Shown here piece after piece: positions 26,400-41,000 of a DNA stretch of 64,000 nt. Every line of letters begins with the position of its first letter. Within the stretch, counting starts at the first letter, position 1. The position numbers and the translations under genes were made by a program. This stretch comes from Nomia melanderi (taxonomy: Eukaryota > Arthropoda > Insecta > Hymenoptera > Halictidae): contig NC_135001.1 of the NCBI RefSeq assembly GCF_051020985.1, positions 10,781,896 through 10,845,895 of the forward strand, given 5' to 3'. The notes below the pieces were generated by a model. The model did not search any database. It was not told where the DNA came from and was given only the letters and a program-made list of their open reading frames with translations.

Positions 26400-26444
26400 A
26401 TGGCCGCCGCGTGCGTGATGCCGTTGGAAGCGCGTAAAAAATGA
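26400..26444 (+). CDS. Possible upstream ORF in the slingshot 5' leader
   Basis: An ATG in good context (gaacATGg) opens a 14-residue frame (MAAACVMPLEARKK) that ends in TGA 100 bases before the slingshot start. It matters only if transcription begins upstream of 26400, which the sequence does not prove. If transcribed, it could reduce translation of the main frame. Confidence 0.3.
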   Translation: MAAACVMPLEARKK

Positions 26445-26544
26445 TTGTTTTTTCGTGGCTCGAAGGACACGATCGTTTGTACGTGTGTGTATAGTGGCAG
26501 TGAGTGTTATCTCCAGCATTTCGACAACGTGGGAGGCCATTATC

Positions 26545-29500
26545 ATGGCGTTGGTCACCGTGCAACGATCCCCGAGCGTATCCAATTCCCCGCAGAGTTC
26601 GGTGAGTTCCTGCTCTTTGTGTGTCTTTACTGGCACCTGCCGTCGATTTCTGTCACGAGTACGCCGTCTTAAACGTTTTTATATGATCGCCTGAAGTGCC
26701 GTGCCCGGAACACGTTGCGCGGTGTTTAACGTTGTACACGGAGAGCCCTTCCTTATTTGGTGGTGCATTGACAGCTGAACGTGGAAGGGAAACGAGAAAG
26801 ACGTCCCTACCCCCCTTCCTTCCTCCGTTTATATTTACAGTGACAGTGAAACGAGGAGTGAAGAAAAAAAATTCGTCGCGTATCACGAAAAACCAGAATT
26901 ACACCGAACGGGTGGTTTGTTTTGATGTTTCCCTCCTGCTGCGGCTCGCGGTCACGACTCTAGGCGAGGCTGCACGACTTTGCGACTGTTCGCGAGTCCG
27001 CTATCTAATCCGCTCGGAAGCGGTGCATTTTTCCTATTACCGGCGTATTTTTCAACAATACTCTCAACAATTTTCAGCGCGAAACGATGCGATCCAGCCG
27101 GCGGCTGTTTCCGTGTCCGGTTTCTCGTTACGCTTCGCGTTCGCACGCTCTTCGAGCCGTTGTTATTCTCGAGTGATCTTAAGCTGAAAGTTTCATTAAT
27201 CGGTCACTGAAAAAACTTTCGAACAAAGAGTCCGGCTTCAGTGTGGAAACCTCTAACCGAAGGAACAACGATTTTCGCGTGCCGGTCGGTTACGTTCGAT
27301 TATCGATTCGTTTGTGTACCCGTCGAATCGACGCGCGATTTAAGATGAACTTAACCCTTCCAATTCTCCGCGCAGGTCTAGTCGAGTTTTTATTCGATCG
27401 TCGATCGTGAATCTTGCCTGGAAGTGCGAGGAATCGAATATATCTTTTTTTAGCTACTTTCGTTGCGCTCCCCTGATTAGAAATTCACCCTTAAGGTCGC
27501 TGACGCCGGAATGTCGGCCGCGGTTTACCGATTGCCCGCCGTGGTACTCGCACGCGCACGCATAGTAGCGGCAACGGTGGTAGTAGTGGCAATAGTAGTG
27601 TAGTAACGGCGACGTGCGGCGGGGCAGAGCACAGTCGAGATCCGTCCTCTCGGACGGCGGAACGGCGAAAGGGATTCGAAAAAGAGAGCGAAAGGAACAC
27701 GTGGATCCTACTATATCTGTTCCCCGTAAACTAAAGCCGTGACGAGAACGTTTTCTCCGGCGAGTAAAATGATTCGGCCGAAACAAAAGACCGCGCCGCT
27801 CCGGCTGACCGTCGCTCCTCGGTCCGCCACCATTCGCCCTCGTTCCCGGTCTTCTTGTTCGACGATGAAATGGCTTTTCCGAACGGCACGTGATCCGCGC
27901 TTCATCAATTTCGAGAAGCAAGGTCACGCGAGTAAAGCTCCGTTGCTGCTCTTTTCAATGCACCGATCATTACCGGGACTGAGTATTATCCAGACAGCTT
28001 TGTTCTTTTAGGTAGGAATGTGAAGTTTTAATTGCTGTGAAAATAATAGATGAACGGAAGGATTTGATTGTGGGTTGTAAAATGGTTTTTATACATTTAT
28101 ATTTAACTATTTTGAATTCGAATTAAATATTATTCTTCTGTTATCAATTATTATATTACAGAACAAATGTAGACATAGAATATGCATAGAATTTTTCTCT
28201 TTTTTCAATAAATAATTACCGACAAAGTTGTATTGATTACAGTTCAAAAATAAATCATAGGGCAAGGTGTTAATATTTGAAAATGGGCCAAATATTTTTT
28301 GCACAGGAATGTGTATTATTGAGTATAATGAATGTTATTTAAAATTATAGTGTTTAATGCTTGCGAGACTTTTGTTTGTATGTTGCTTTTATTGTACAAA
28401 TAAAGTTGGAAGAGTTTATATGTGAGTTTATTAACGTATTTTTTATTAAATATTTACTTCTTTCGAATTAGGAGATTTATTTATTTGGGACGAATTAAAT
28501 TTACCAGCGAAATGATGTGCAGAAATTGTATAGGTTGGTAGAATTGTAATAGTTATGTGAATACTCATTTTTTCTACGTTTAGTGACCGCCAATTTTGCT
28601 TTTTGTTTTATTTAAATATTTTACATAATTTTAAACATTAACTTATTATTATGAAAGCGAAAGTCTTTAAATAAAGCAAATTAGTGCGCAGAGATCACAG
28701 AAAGTATAATTGAATACAAGTACAAATGATCAATAAAGAATATTGAAATTGTAAACAAAATAATTGTCTTATTGGCACACAACAATTGGTTAATAAAGTT
28801 GAGACAAACTTCTGTAAAAAAGTTATTGATTCAGATATCAGAATATTATTGAGAAACAATTATCATGAACGAATAGTCTGAAATAAACCGTGAATCTTAT
28901 AAATCTTATAAAAACATTTTTTACAAATCAATTTCGTCGGATTTTTACTATTTATACTGCACCATTAACTTTTTCTTTTCAGTAGAAGAGTCACTTAAAG
29001 CACATTTATTTACGTCAAGCTAGTCTTTAATCGCGCTACTTTGAACGAACGCGCAGTGTAGCGTAAATAATGTTCAACTGAATGCCACATTGTAAAGAAG
29101 TACACATCGTCAACTGAAAGCACTGCACATTTAGCGATATATTGATGCACTTATACGTAATTTTGTGTTGGGTTTCGTTTATCATTTGGATCTCTATTTA
29201 TCTAGTCCATATCGTCTCTCAGTTGAGTCAACAAATCAAGTTTCCACTGTAAAATCTCTTTGTGTAATTTACGTTTAGTTCTAGTATAGTATTCCCTCTG
29301 TAACGGCGCGTGTTATTGACCTCTTTAGCGTCTCATTTTTATCTTCACCATCTTGTGACGTAGTTTCTTTGATTTCACCGTTTACGTGTCCATGCTCTCT
29401 TTCGTACTCACTGGGCGAGACCTTACAAAGAGTAAACATCGCATTCCGTCAAATTTGATGCACGAACGGTACATTGAAACAAATTGCACTGCGCATTTAT

Positions 29501-32500
29501 GTAGCCAGTTACAAGAACCATTGCTTACAAATTTGGGATCAAACTGAAAAATTACTGCTTATGAGAAAATAAAACAAAAAATTCATGTGTTTCCTTGGTT
29601 CTTGTAAGCTTATGGAGGTTCTTATAGCATTATCTTTTTTCTCCTGTATTTCAAGGAGCGGTAAAATTTTATTGATATTTTTGTGGAAACTATACGTTTC
29701 AAGCGGTTTTATTGATTATAGGATCTCAGCGTTTGAAATTATTTTATTGTATCGCGAAAGTTATAATACTTTCTCTCCTTATTAGATAACTAACTTTCCA
29801 TGACGAAATTCCCGTTAAGAAGAAGGTAAGTTATTTCGACGAAGGGGACATAAACCGGCCTGAGGCGATAGTTTTTAATAATGTAGTAACAATGGTAATT
29901 TTATCATTTTTATATAGTTCTGCCTATTCATTTAAACTACAGAAACGTTCGAATATTCAATCGATTTCTTTTTCTTTTGCGACAGGAAAAAATTTGTTGT
30001 TGCAAAATACATTGGAAAATAAAGGTAATATACATAATTATGGTAAGATTCAAGTCTTCTTTGGTTGAACAAGTGATTTACAGTAGGCAATGCTCCCAAA
30101 GATCTCGCTGAACATTTGAGTCACGCGACATTATTGGGGTTGAAATTCTATGTAAACAGAATGAAGTTTACGTTTGAACATCGAACAAATTTAGTCACTT
30201 TTACACAATCGTACAGTTCTAAGAATCGAAATGCCCAGTTGACAGATTTATCAGAACCTAATTCTGACGTTTCAATACGATGAGATATGTCGGGGGATGA
30301 CTAACTCCCGGAACCCATTGAACGAGGGATACCGAGAAAGGGAGTCGCCGTTTCCCAGCATGCACTTTGCATATACTGAATGCTGCGTGGCCCACGAAGT
30401 GCACTCACCGAAAGGGTAGGTGCATTTTTCTAGCGCGTTCAGAGGGGAACGGATTCGTTGAGGAACATAGGCCTATTGATTTTAAGGGCTCGTTTTCTGC
30501 CTGATATGCACGACAGTGCACAATACCTTGAACGTTTGTGGTATTTTATTACTTTTACTTACTTTCTTTAACAATTTTTACATCTTTATCGAGCTTTGCT
30601 AGTTCTGCGTGATTAATTTTTTGTTGCTTACAAAACGAATATATGACGTAATAAGACTGTTCATTATTATTGTTGCGGTTAACTTTCTTGGAAGTGCATA
30701 CATTTGAGTAATGAATGCCCTATAAATACATTTTCTGCGATTCCAATGTCCATTCTATATTTAATATTAGAAAGATCAAGTTTATTCGAGATATCCAATA
30801 CGTTAAATATTTGAGTTTCGGTCACGTCCTTTTATTACGGTTTTTAGTTTTCACTTTTGTCATATTTCAACGTTTGAATATAACCCACATTTGGCCGATT
30901 GTGAAAATAGTGCAAAAGATAAAACTAATTTTAGTCAATCCCGTATATTTAGTGTATAACAATTTCGTGACATTATTTCCGACTGTATTTAATTTATATT
31001 TTACAAATAAAACACCCATTTAAAACGATCAAATGAAAATAAAAAATGTCGATGTACTTGTGTGCAAATTATTGTGATCTTAGGAGTGTCATTTTTTGTG
31101 GAAATCACTGTACACAGTGGAACTAAATATTGATATTGTTAATGTCACGAACTATACAACTTGCTTAAAAGAAATGTTTCAGCGACTCCGGAAAAAATAT
31201 AATTTTCGATAGTGTCACGTTAACGTCGGTGAAAACCGGGTTAATCTGAGAACACGAAGTGTCTCACAATGACCCACGAAAGGCAAGTGGTTGGTACTTA
31301 GAAGCATAATGCATAGAATCGTATAACAAAGGCAGCCTTAACAGGTGCTTCGCTGGCGGCGTTCTGCCTTTTTTTAGTGCGCACACTCCTGTGTGCATCG
31401 GACACGTGTAAGTGCACGTGTAGCTTCATTCAGAGACGTCGTCACGTACTTTATTGATAATGCAAACACTGTATTTTGTGCGCCACGCTTCCCGAATGAA
31501 ACAACGTTTGAGAAATAAGTTAATCTGTGTTGGTAATCACGAAGACGACCCAACTCGTATACTCTTTGTTTCAATTTATTTACCGTTTATCGTATTAACA
31601 AATATTTTTTCATTCTGCTACATTATAGAGTGTTTTTCAACTAGTAACCTGAAGAAATGCGAATCAACCAGAAAAAATGAGTAAGAAACGTAGAGTGCCA
31701 TTTTTTTGTATGAAGACCCATGTTCAAGCTTAAACTTTGAAACCAAATTAACTTAAGCTATAAACTCAAAACTGGGAACATTGCATATGTGTTTGGGCTT
31801 AAAGTAGTTATGTTAAATAACTGCTCACCTTTATTTTTTCTTGAAGGTAGTATTCGAAAAAATGTACTAAAAAAATTTAATTCGACAAAACTGAAAACGA
31901 TATGATAAGTGATAATTTATTGTAGTATATGAACAATGGAATTACGAGTTCGTTCAAACAAATTTTCATAGGTGTTCGTTCGAATTATTATAAACTAGGC
32001 GCAGTTTCTCCGAGATTAAAATTTTTTTTGAAAAAGAGTGTGTTTGGAGAGCCTCGGAGTTAAGTGTGGATGATTTAATTACCGATATTGCTTTATTAAT
32101 CTTATTTGTTTGTGTGTATAGGACTCAGGTGCTGGCGCGCCGACGGACGATGACGAAGCCGCGAGGAGCTGTAAAAGGTAAGTTTTCATGAAAACGATTT
32201 TATTTGAAGTAGTTGCTTTTGTTTAGTACTGCCCTCTTGCTACGGTGCAGTCGACCATAGAGGCTGAAAATGTAATTACCCTCCTTTTTATTTTTGAAAT
32301 TTAATATTCATGTTAAAGTTTAATGATCATTTTCATTATTTGATTTTCTGCAGGCTTGCAACTTCACCATTCCATGGAAATATATGAAATTTCGATTCAT
32401 AAGGCTAAAGTATTCTTAACAGTTAAAATTCAAATATTTTTTTGCTAATTCGATAAAAATTTGTTTCACGATAACTGTTCCTTTTTAATATCATAGTGGT

Positions 32501-34943
32501 TGAGTTACAAACTTCTTTATCTAGATATACCTCCATTTTAGTCTTATTGTTTACCATGTTTATCATTCAATGAATTTATTTTGATTACGTTTTTACTTAT
32601 TTTCATTTAGTTCTGTTTCAATTTATTTTATTTCGAACATTTCACCAGTTTTGTTGTGATTTCTGCGATCCGTGCAGATGGTGGTCTATAGTAAAACTTA
32701 ATTAAGCTACGTTACGTCTTATTAACTGCAAAATGAATTGCATAGTCCAGCTGCCGGTGGGAGCTATCTAGTTTCTTTCCGCCCCATTTCATCGTTCAAA
32801 CGGGTGATTTGCTTTTGGCAATTGCGTGAAATTAGTAGTCTGATTAAATTACAGTAATCCCGATAGCGATTTTTAAAGAGCATTTGTTAAAGGGCGCATA
32901 GAATTTTTATAACGAGCACGCTGAAATTTGGAAACATCTTACAGGCACAACTGTAAAATTCGAAAGTGGCGGGAAAACGTTCATATTTAAAACCGTTTTG
33001 TAACTCGTTAAACGAAGAAGCACCGAATTAATTTCTACATTTAATGACCCAGAAGAGGATTTGAACAATTTTAAAACGTGAGAGCACCACATTCATTTGT
33101 ACGCTTAATTCGTGACAGGATGCCTACATACAGCTGCGCTTAAAAAACCCGTGTACTTGTACAGGATTAAACTGTACAGCTAATCTGAAAACTCTTTGTC
33201 CCCGGTACGGTTGATTATCTTGTACTTCGATTTTCTAGCGAATCACATTAATTACGAGTTTCTTAATTGAACGGCCCCGTAAGCAGCGTCCCCTACCGTT
33301 CTCAGGAAATCATTTTAGACCAGGGAACTGTTACTTAATCAAGCAGACGAGTTCCTTTCTGGGAAAGGACTCTCGTCGTCCCGACTTCCTCATCCTCACG
33401 ATAATTCAATTAAACCAGTCGCGGCTCCTCTGCGCGAGGAAAGTCTCATGCGAACTTCCTCGAATCTCTGGGATGTAAACATTCGCTAATTTGCAGGAAG
33501 TCGGCCCGAGCGACTCTTTTCTTACCTTAATCGCTCGACTTTCTACATTGCCGCTTGCGTAATCCGTATAAATCGCAACGACGTAATCGAACGATCCCCC
33601 CCCCCCCAATCTCTCTTTCTTTCTTTCTCTCTTTCTTTCTCTTTCCACTCGTCCGGGAATCGGGGAAAAACTCCGGAAATTAACACTTCTCTTATCCGGA
33701 GGAGCGCACTGCGCCTTTCACAATCTCGTTCGCGGAAATTGTCTTTTCGGATCTCCCGATTGGCAAGGAAATGATTACCATGTTTCATTTTGTTTTTCTT
33801 TTTGTAAATATTTTAATGGATTGCTTACGTTCAAATTAGGTGAAATTGGTAAGTCGGAAAGGTATTCGCGCGAATCTAGGACAAGTTTATCTAATTGTCA
33901 AACGAAATTCAAATTATTCTCTTTTAAAAGGAGTAACAACTCTTTTAAGAGTTAATATTTTTGTGTCCTATTAATGTTAGGTTGAGAAGTAATTATTCAT
34001 GCTTCGGTAAGTTTAAAATTGCACTCAATTGTACCGAATAATTTACATTTTGTCGAATAAATATTTATTTGAATATTCACTTGTTCGTTCATGAATTGCC
34101 AAAGTGGATACATATTCATTTTTACTTGCATTATTTGTACAATTTTGAATAAATGGGGTAATTGACTACAAATAGGGAATTGTAATAAGAAAAATTGATT
34201 CGGTTAGTTATCTTGAACGCGTATTTATTCGAAACAATTCATGTAACACCCGACTCAGCCGTATATATACCTCTTTCGGCGTGAGTTGGCCATACACTTA
34301 TGTCACTTACAATCCAAGAAAGTTTTTTACTAGAAACGACAAAATACGTAGAAAGCCGATTCCGTTTCAGCTTAGAGTAACTGGTACCCGTGACGGACGC
34401 TAATAAGTTTGCGGTCAGGTTTTGAATTGACGGCAGGTCATACGGAACGTGAAAGTGCACCGCAATCGCTGTTGCCGGGACATCACCGAGCCTCGTCGTA
34501 CCCGATTCAGGTGAAATTCTATTTCTTTGTGCGGAATGCAGGACATTTTGCTGACTTTCATAAACAATTCAGAGAACCGAGAACAATCGACTCTTTCCTC
34601 CATGAATTCCAGTAATAAATTGGATTAACCCGTAATTAACTTTTATGTTACTAACTGGATATCCGAGTGCCTATTTTTATATTCTTCACGGCGCCGTTTG
34701 TTATATTCTCGCGAATATTTGACAAAATTGTTTCGAACCTTCATTCTGAACATAAACTGATTTGGTAGGAAGATATAAAACGTAGATTTTAAACATAATT
34801 TTATTATAATTTACAAACTTGTGTTGCAAATACAAAATAAATATAAATGAGTTGATGTTAGTTATATGTAATGAATTAGAAATTCACAATATTATAATAT
34901 TAGTAGGGGATGATTGGGTAATCAGCTGACAGTGACGATTATT

Positions 34944-35003
<60 letters not shown>

Positions 35004-38000
35004 AAGAAGGCAAGATAACTCGAGGTCAATAAAGACAACATGTTACATTTCTAACTTCTTCAGTAAACAAAAAATATTTGGAAAAGAAAAAGAAAAAAGA
35101 CAAAATCGGAAAAAAATCAATGAAAATCTTGTAAAAAATTAAGGTAGAAGGGAGAAAAATAAGAAGAACTGATCTTTTATCAAATGAATCATTATTAAAT
35201 TAATCTATCATTAAAAGCAATGATAATAGCGACATAAGCGAAATGGAAAATAAATGCCATATTTACTTCCAATTTGGTAATATTTTGACGATGAAATATG
35301 GTTCCGATGCATCTCTTGTGGCATATGGACCCATTCTGCATGTTCCAGATGGGACTGACCTGAAGGATATGTATACGAAAAGTGTTACGATTCCCAGATT
35401 ATCATTGCTTACAAAGTGACTGCTATTGTAAAACTTTTTTATTTTGTATTGTACCAATAGATAAATAATTTAAGTTTATGAAACACTCATTTAAGTAGAT
35501 ATTTTACCTAATATTTTCATTTTCTTACAGTTGCAGCTTATGTGACTACCATTACTCCACTCTTCCCTATTGTACCAGTATAAAAATAGTGTATACCTAA
35601 ACGACCGGATTTCTAGATTTGAAATGCACATAAAAACTTTCATATAAGAGAATATATCGATCTTTTATATCAGGCTGTTCAATATTAATTTCGGTAGTCA
35701 TGATTTCTGCTTCCGTTCAGAGTTAATCCCATTACCTCTGATTAACCATGACAATTAAGGAACTTAGTGGTTTGAATAATAAAGAGACGCAAATGGGTGG
35801 ATGTAAAAATATACACTTAATTCTGGAATTTCTATTTTTCTGGTATAAGATTTATGACGCAAGCGAAGGTTGGATTGAGAGTTTTATCGACCGTCACTAA
35901 AGTTCTGTAGCACATCTGCCATTACACATGAATCAAAGAGTAGTCTATTGTAAAAACGTCTCCAATTTTTCGTAGCAGCAAGTAAACTTTTCGTAATTTC
36001 CTCGCAAAATCTGGTATCCAAAGTCAAATTTCAGTGGACTGTTACAGAGAGTGAGAATCAATGGTAAGGGTGGTGGTACCTACCTTCCTCCTAAGATTTA
36101 AATAATTCAGTACTCATGTACTTCTTCAGAAGATTGTATATGAAGCTCTATTCCAATCAGACCTCGGCCTCTGACATCCCCTCAATGCTAAGTTGCAAGG
36201 TCTTCGTATCTCTGGCGGTTTTCCAAGCTGAACTATCCTCATTTTTTCTTTCATGACACCTAGACACTAAACTCTAGACCTGTTCTGGATCAAAAGTAGT
36301 TTCGTGTTCGTATTGGCTGGACAGTTGGAGACTTTATCCTAATAAAATCTTGAGTATGGATCCTATATTATAGACAATAATTAAGTAATACATGAAACCT
36401 ACAGAATCTCTCTATATAAGTGGTCTAAGATCATAAACTGTATTAAGCAATTTGCTCAATTAATAAAACGTTTAATTACTTCGATCATAATATACTCTAA
36501 TAAGAACCGAACTTTTATACTTTATTATTCTTAAGTATTTGGTATATTCGGATTCAATGACTGCAAGCGTTATCATATAATAAAAATTTTAACTAATAAA
36601 TGTCCTATTATATAAAAAAATTTATTACCCAAATCTTCATAATTATGACGTCCATATGATTCTATTTGAAACCTTTTTTTTCTTAGACAACTCTTCCAGT
36701 TAGCGTGTGTCTTCAAGGACCGTGCTATCAAGTGCTTTCTCTTTTACGATAGTAAAATGTCGAACACTTTGTCAGCCTTTCTCCGTATAAAATCTATTTC
36801 ACGTTTTAAAATAAATTACTGTAAATAATTCTATTATGTAAGTAAAATAAACCACGTTTTTAAAAATATAAAATTAACATTCGAGTATTTCTGCCCAGGA
36901 AATATTCTTCGGACTGTTGTACAGTGAGTCAGCGTATTGTTTAATGACTTACTATTCAAACAACGCTTGCAAATAATAAAAGTATTCTCCGCGCAGAATG
37001 AACGTAAAATAATTTGGCGCATAATCCTTGTCAGTTCCAGTGCAACAGGAGAAATCTTGAACGATAAAAACTTCTTGGTTCGCTTGTTCATTCTTTGCTG
37101 GGCGGTTGCGGAATGATCGTGTTGAAGTATTCATCGGTTTTCACTTTTAACGTTCATTGTACCGCGCGCAAGTATCAGGTGAAAAGGAGAAACATAGGCT
37201 GACAATGAGAAGAATTCTGACGACCCGTCTGGACGCCGAAGCCTGCCAAGGTAGTCTACCTTGAACGGAATTCTCGGTCGTACGTAAATTTCACTAACAA
37301 AGAGCCGTGACTCCGTCAAGAATAATGGCCGGACGTTGCATGTCTTTTCCTTCGTTAACGATACCGCTCGGATAATGTCGATGCCATTTTGCACCAAGTA
37401 AACAGCATAGACCCGAAACTCGCTTTAATCACTGCATTCTTTCATATTCAATCGATACATTTTGAAAACTATTTTAAATTAATATTGCACTGTTAATGCG
37501 TATTCATTTGCACTGTTGAAATCTCTGGAGTAGGTTCTGACTTTGAAACGAATAACATGTTTTTCAACAATTCATTTACTGCGAGATTATTAATTCTTAA
37601 ATGTATAATTTTCTTAAAAAATTATTTGATAAATTCACGTCATTTTTAGGAGGGACTTTTTTTAATTCAAAAAAGTGATTTACTTTTGAATAGCTCTATC
37701 ATAGGTCAATACAATATATAAATTATTCGAAGCGACCGTTTTGAAAATTATTGAAATTGTTTTTTTTTTTCTTTTGTGAAAGAGACTTAACGAAAATTCA
37801 CAAACAGTAAAACAACACTTTGTAATGGCTGCTTACATAGAAAAGCTGAACAACAGTGTGACATTGACGGTGAGAAATGATACACTGCACAATAAGTACG
37901 AATTAAATATAAACTTGCAATTTATTTCCGGTTAAGCCGATCATACTTGGTACGCTGTAAAAAAAGTGAAAACAGAGTTAATAAACTACGAAAGAAAGTC

Positions 38001-41000
38001 ATTACCGACGTCCAGTAAATTATAGTGGTTAACGAGTACCATAAAAAAATATTCTTTAATTGAGCCGATGGTTAATAAAAAAGGGAAGCTTTGTCCCGAT
38101 AGGGTATCCGAGTTAGGCGGTCGCGATTCTTCAACATTAATTGCCCCTACCGTAAATGGCGTGGCCGCCAGGAACAAGGAATGGGCTGTGCGCGTAGAAA
38201 ACGCGTCGAGCAACGTTAAGATCGCTAAAAGCGGTCTCGTGTGAACCTGTGCGAAAGAAACGAGACGAAACGAAACGAAACGAAACGAGACGCTATCGTG
38301 TTCAAGAGAGTAACATCTTGCGTATCTTATTGTGCTCGAGCATTTACGTAATCGGTGCACTGCAATGGCCGCACCGGCACTTTCTGCATTTCTTCTTCCT
38401 TTTTCGCTTGACACGTCGTGAATCGACTATGCGCGCGGTGGTTCGTGGTGTGTACATTATTTCTACGGTGTTCGCTCGTACGGATATCATTAGAGTCGTA
38501 ACTTTTTGAGATACCGTAGAAACTGGCATAACCGAATCAACTCTTTCACTTGCGATTTATTTCGAAGTAGACGTGTTTTATAATATATTTATTTAGACAT
38601 ATTAACAGATTCTATTACCGAATACAGTGATCAATCTGTCAAATAAAAATTGTGTAAACGTTAAATTTTATGAATTGTGTTATATTTTAGTTTTTCTGTT
38701 GACGCTTGCAATAAAAACTACTGTCCGATGATCGGTTTTATTGCAAACACTTCATTTAGATCTTTTAGTTTTATTTCACTGGACTGTTATGCATCGTTAA
38801 CGTTCTACCACATTTTCCTTTCTGATATTGCTGGAATAATTGACAACATTGCTGGAAATTCGTTTAACGATTGTTCAAGTCTGATTTCAAACATAAATAT
38901 TTGATAACAGCATCCCCCCGTTTCGAATTTCTCGGTAACTGTCGATAACTACCGTTCGTGGCTGCGTATTCATTGATTTTTTTTAGTTTGTAGCTCTCTT
39001 TCGGGGTCATTCACCTTCGACTGGTGGAGCCGCAGCTGCTGCTAGATTCTCCACTCTACTCTCTCTGTTTATCGCCCACTTGTCAATGGGCTCGGCAATC
39101 AGACGCTCAAAACACTCGCGGATTTATGTTTCTATCGCAGACACAGATTTTTCTTGTTCAGTGTTCCGAAAGGTCAAGATTTCTCAGTGATCACGCGTAT
39201 CAGAGGAATATGACACACGACCGGCAGTAATCCATCGAATACTCTTCATCTTATGCAAGGAAAAGCATCTGTATTTTCAAATCCGTTTTCTTTCAGAGTT
39301 CTTGCAATTGTCAGTTGTTTGTAATCGGAACGCATTTTACTATTTAAATTGTTCCGAATTTGAACACATTGTTGTGTCGTTTGACGAGTCCTTCTTATAC
39401 TTTCAATATTTTTCTTTCCTTCAGAATTAGTGACACAGTTGGAGTTTTTTTCACTTATACACACACATACATATAACTTCTTCTTTATTCTACTAAATTT
39501 TTGTCAAACCCTTTGACGCGGAAATTTTATATTTTCAAATTCGATTTCTTCAGAAATGTATAAAACAGAGCAACACAGAGAGCGCTATTTTTTTTCTTCG
39601 TATTCCAACACACAGAGATATTTTCTTCTACTATTTTTCTTGAGTTATTCCCTCTATTACCTTACCTACTACTATTCAGATAACAGAGTTATCTTTCTTA
39701 TTCTATAATAAGTAGTAGAGAGAGGAAAAAGGAAGGTTCGAGACGAAACAAAACTCTGAATAACGAACAACCGCAAAGAGTGACCGCGCCGCGCGGTTGT
39801 TGTTGGTCAGCGGGGGATTCGAACGGGCACTCTTGAAAAGATTCGCCCCGACTTAGCCAATTGCGCTTTAACCGTCACGGCCACAGAGCCCTTCGCGTTT
39901 CTTTGCTCTTTTAATGGTTCTTAACGGACCTCCCTACTGTGAAAGTAAAAATCTGAAACGATTTCATATATATATATATATTCTGGATATGTTTCATTCA
40001 AATTATAAGATTCATTACACACATTGTACCTGTTAACATGATCGGAGTTAGCATCGCTGGATTTCTAGACAGTTGATATCATTTTTCAAGGATTTCAGTA
40101 TCTATTGCACGTCAATCTGTATAATCCGCAGTCCATACCATTGTAAGGAACACCTGGCTGGAAGGTTGTGGTCTCATCGTCTCATGCAATGATTCATTGT
40201 AACATCGTAAAATTAAATTTCAGTTTTTCGTCACGTGAAATATTTCCGTATTTCATTGATAAATTCGAAGACTGATTGGTATACGCTTTTAGTTTTCTCA
40301 TTGATAAAACACACAATTTTCAGCGCTTTCCTTTCCATTAGCATAGCTAGAAACTTCGGAAAAAAGAAGAGTTTGCTTGCAATAGGAGAAGTTATCCATT
40401 CTCCGTGAATACTATTTCAATAATAAGACATGCGGATGTTAGAGAATTCGAATAAATGGATGTTAAAATACGGAAGGCTCAGCTGTACTTTAACTACCGG
40501 ATGTCGATATCTCTATCTGTTTCTATTGAAATCTTCGAAAACCTTATCTAATTTGCTAGTTTACGATAAGTATTTTAACCTTCCAGTTAAGACTCGTCAA
40601 CTTTCCTGCATAAAATTTCAGACCACTCTTTCCGGTGTTTGTATTCGTTAAAAGGACTATAATTAAGGAAAAAATGCTTACAATTATAAGTTTGAAGATA
40701 AAATATTATCTCGATATCATTATCAGCTTGTAACACGTATAGTAAAACATCCTGTATATGGCGTTCGGTTTCACGTAACTGCGGTTGGTCTTGGAACGTA
40801 TTATCCACGGAAAAAATACAAAAGTTATTAATAAGTACGAAAACCAAAGAAAAGAAAAAGAAATGTATTATTCATTTTTAAATGTTTTCAGCGAAAACAA
40901 TACGCGATATTCATTAATATTAATCATCAATAGGAAAAAAGAAACATATAAAAATTCAAAATAATTGTCTATAATAAATAATGAAAACTTAATAATAATT

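Larger units (their letters stand above)
24848..26544. promoter_or_regulatory. Divergent intergenic region, SBDS and slingshot promoters
   Basis: The first 1.4 kb is AT-rich and contains an (AT)17 microsatellite at 25927-25960. From about 26290 the base composition changes sharply to CpG-rich (gcgcacgccatggttgcgcgcacgcgc), which marks a likely slingshot core promoter and 5' UTR. The SBDS start lies at the left edge. No TATA box is claimed. Confidence 0.5.

Noticed and set aside
26653..28011. Overlapping long frames on both strands in the CpG-rich start of slingshot intron 1
   Set aside because: Arg/Ser/Pro-rich peptides with no domains, as expected by chance where stop codons are rare.
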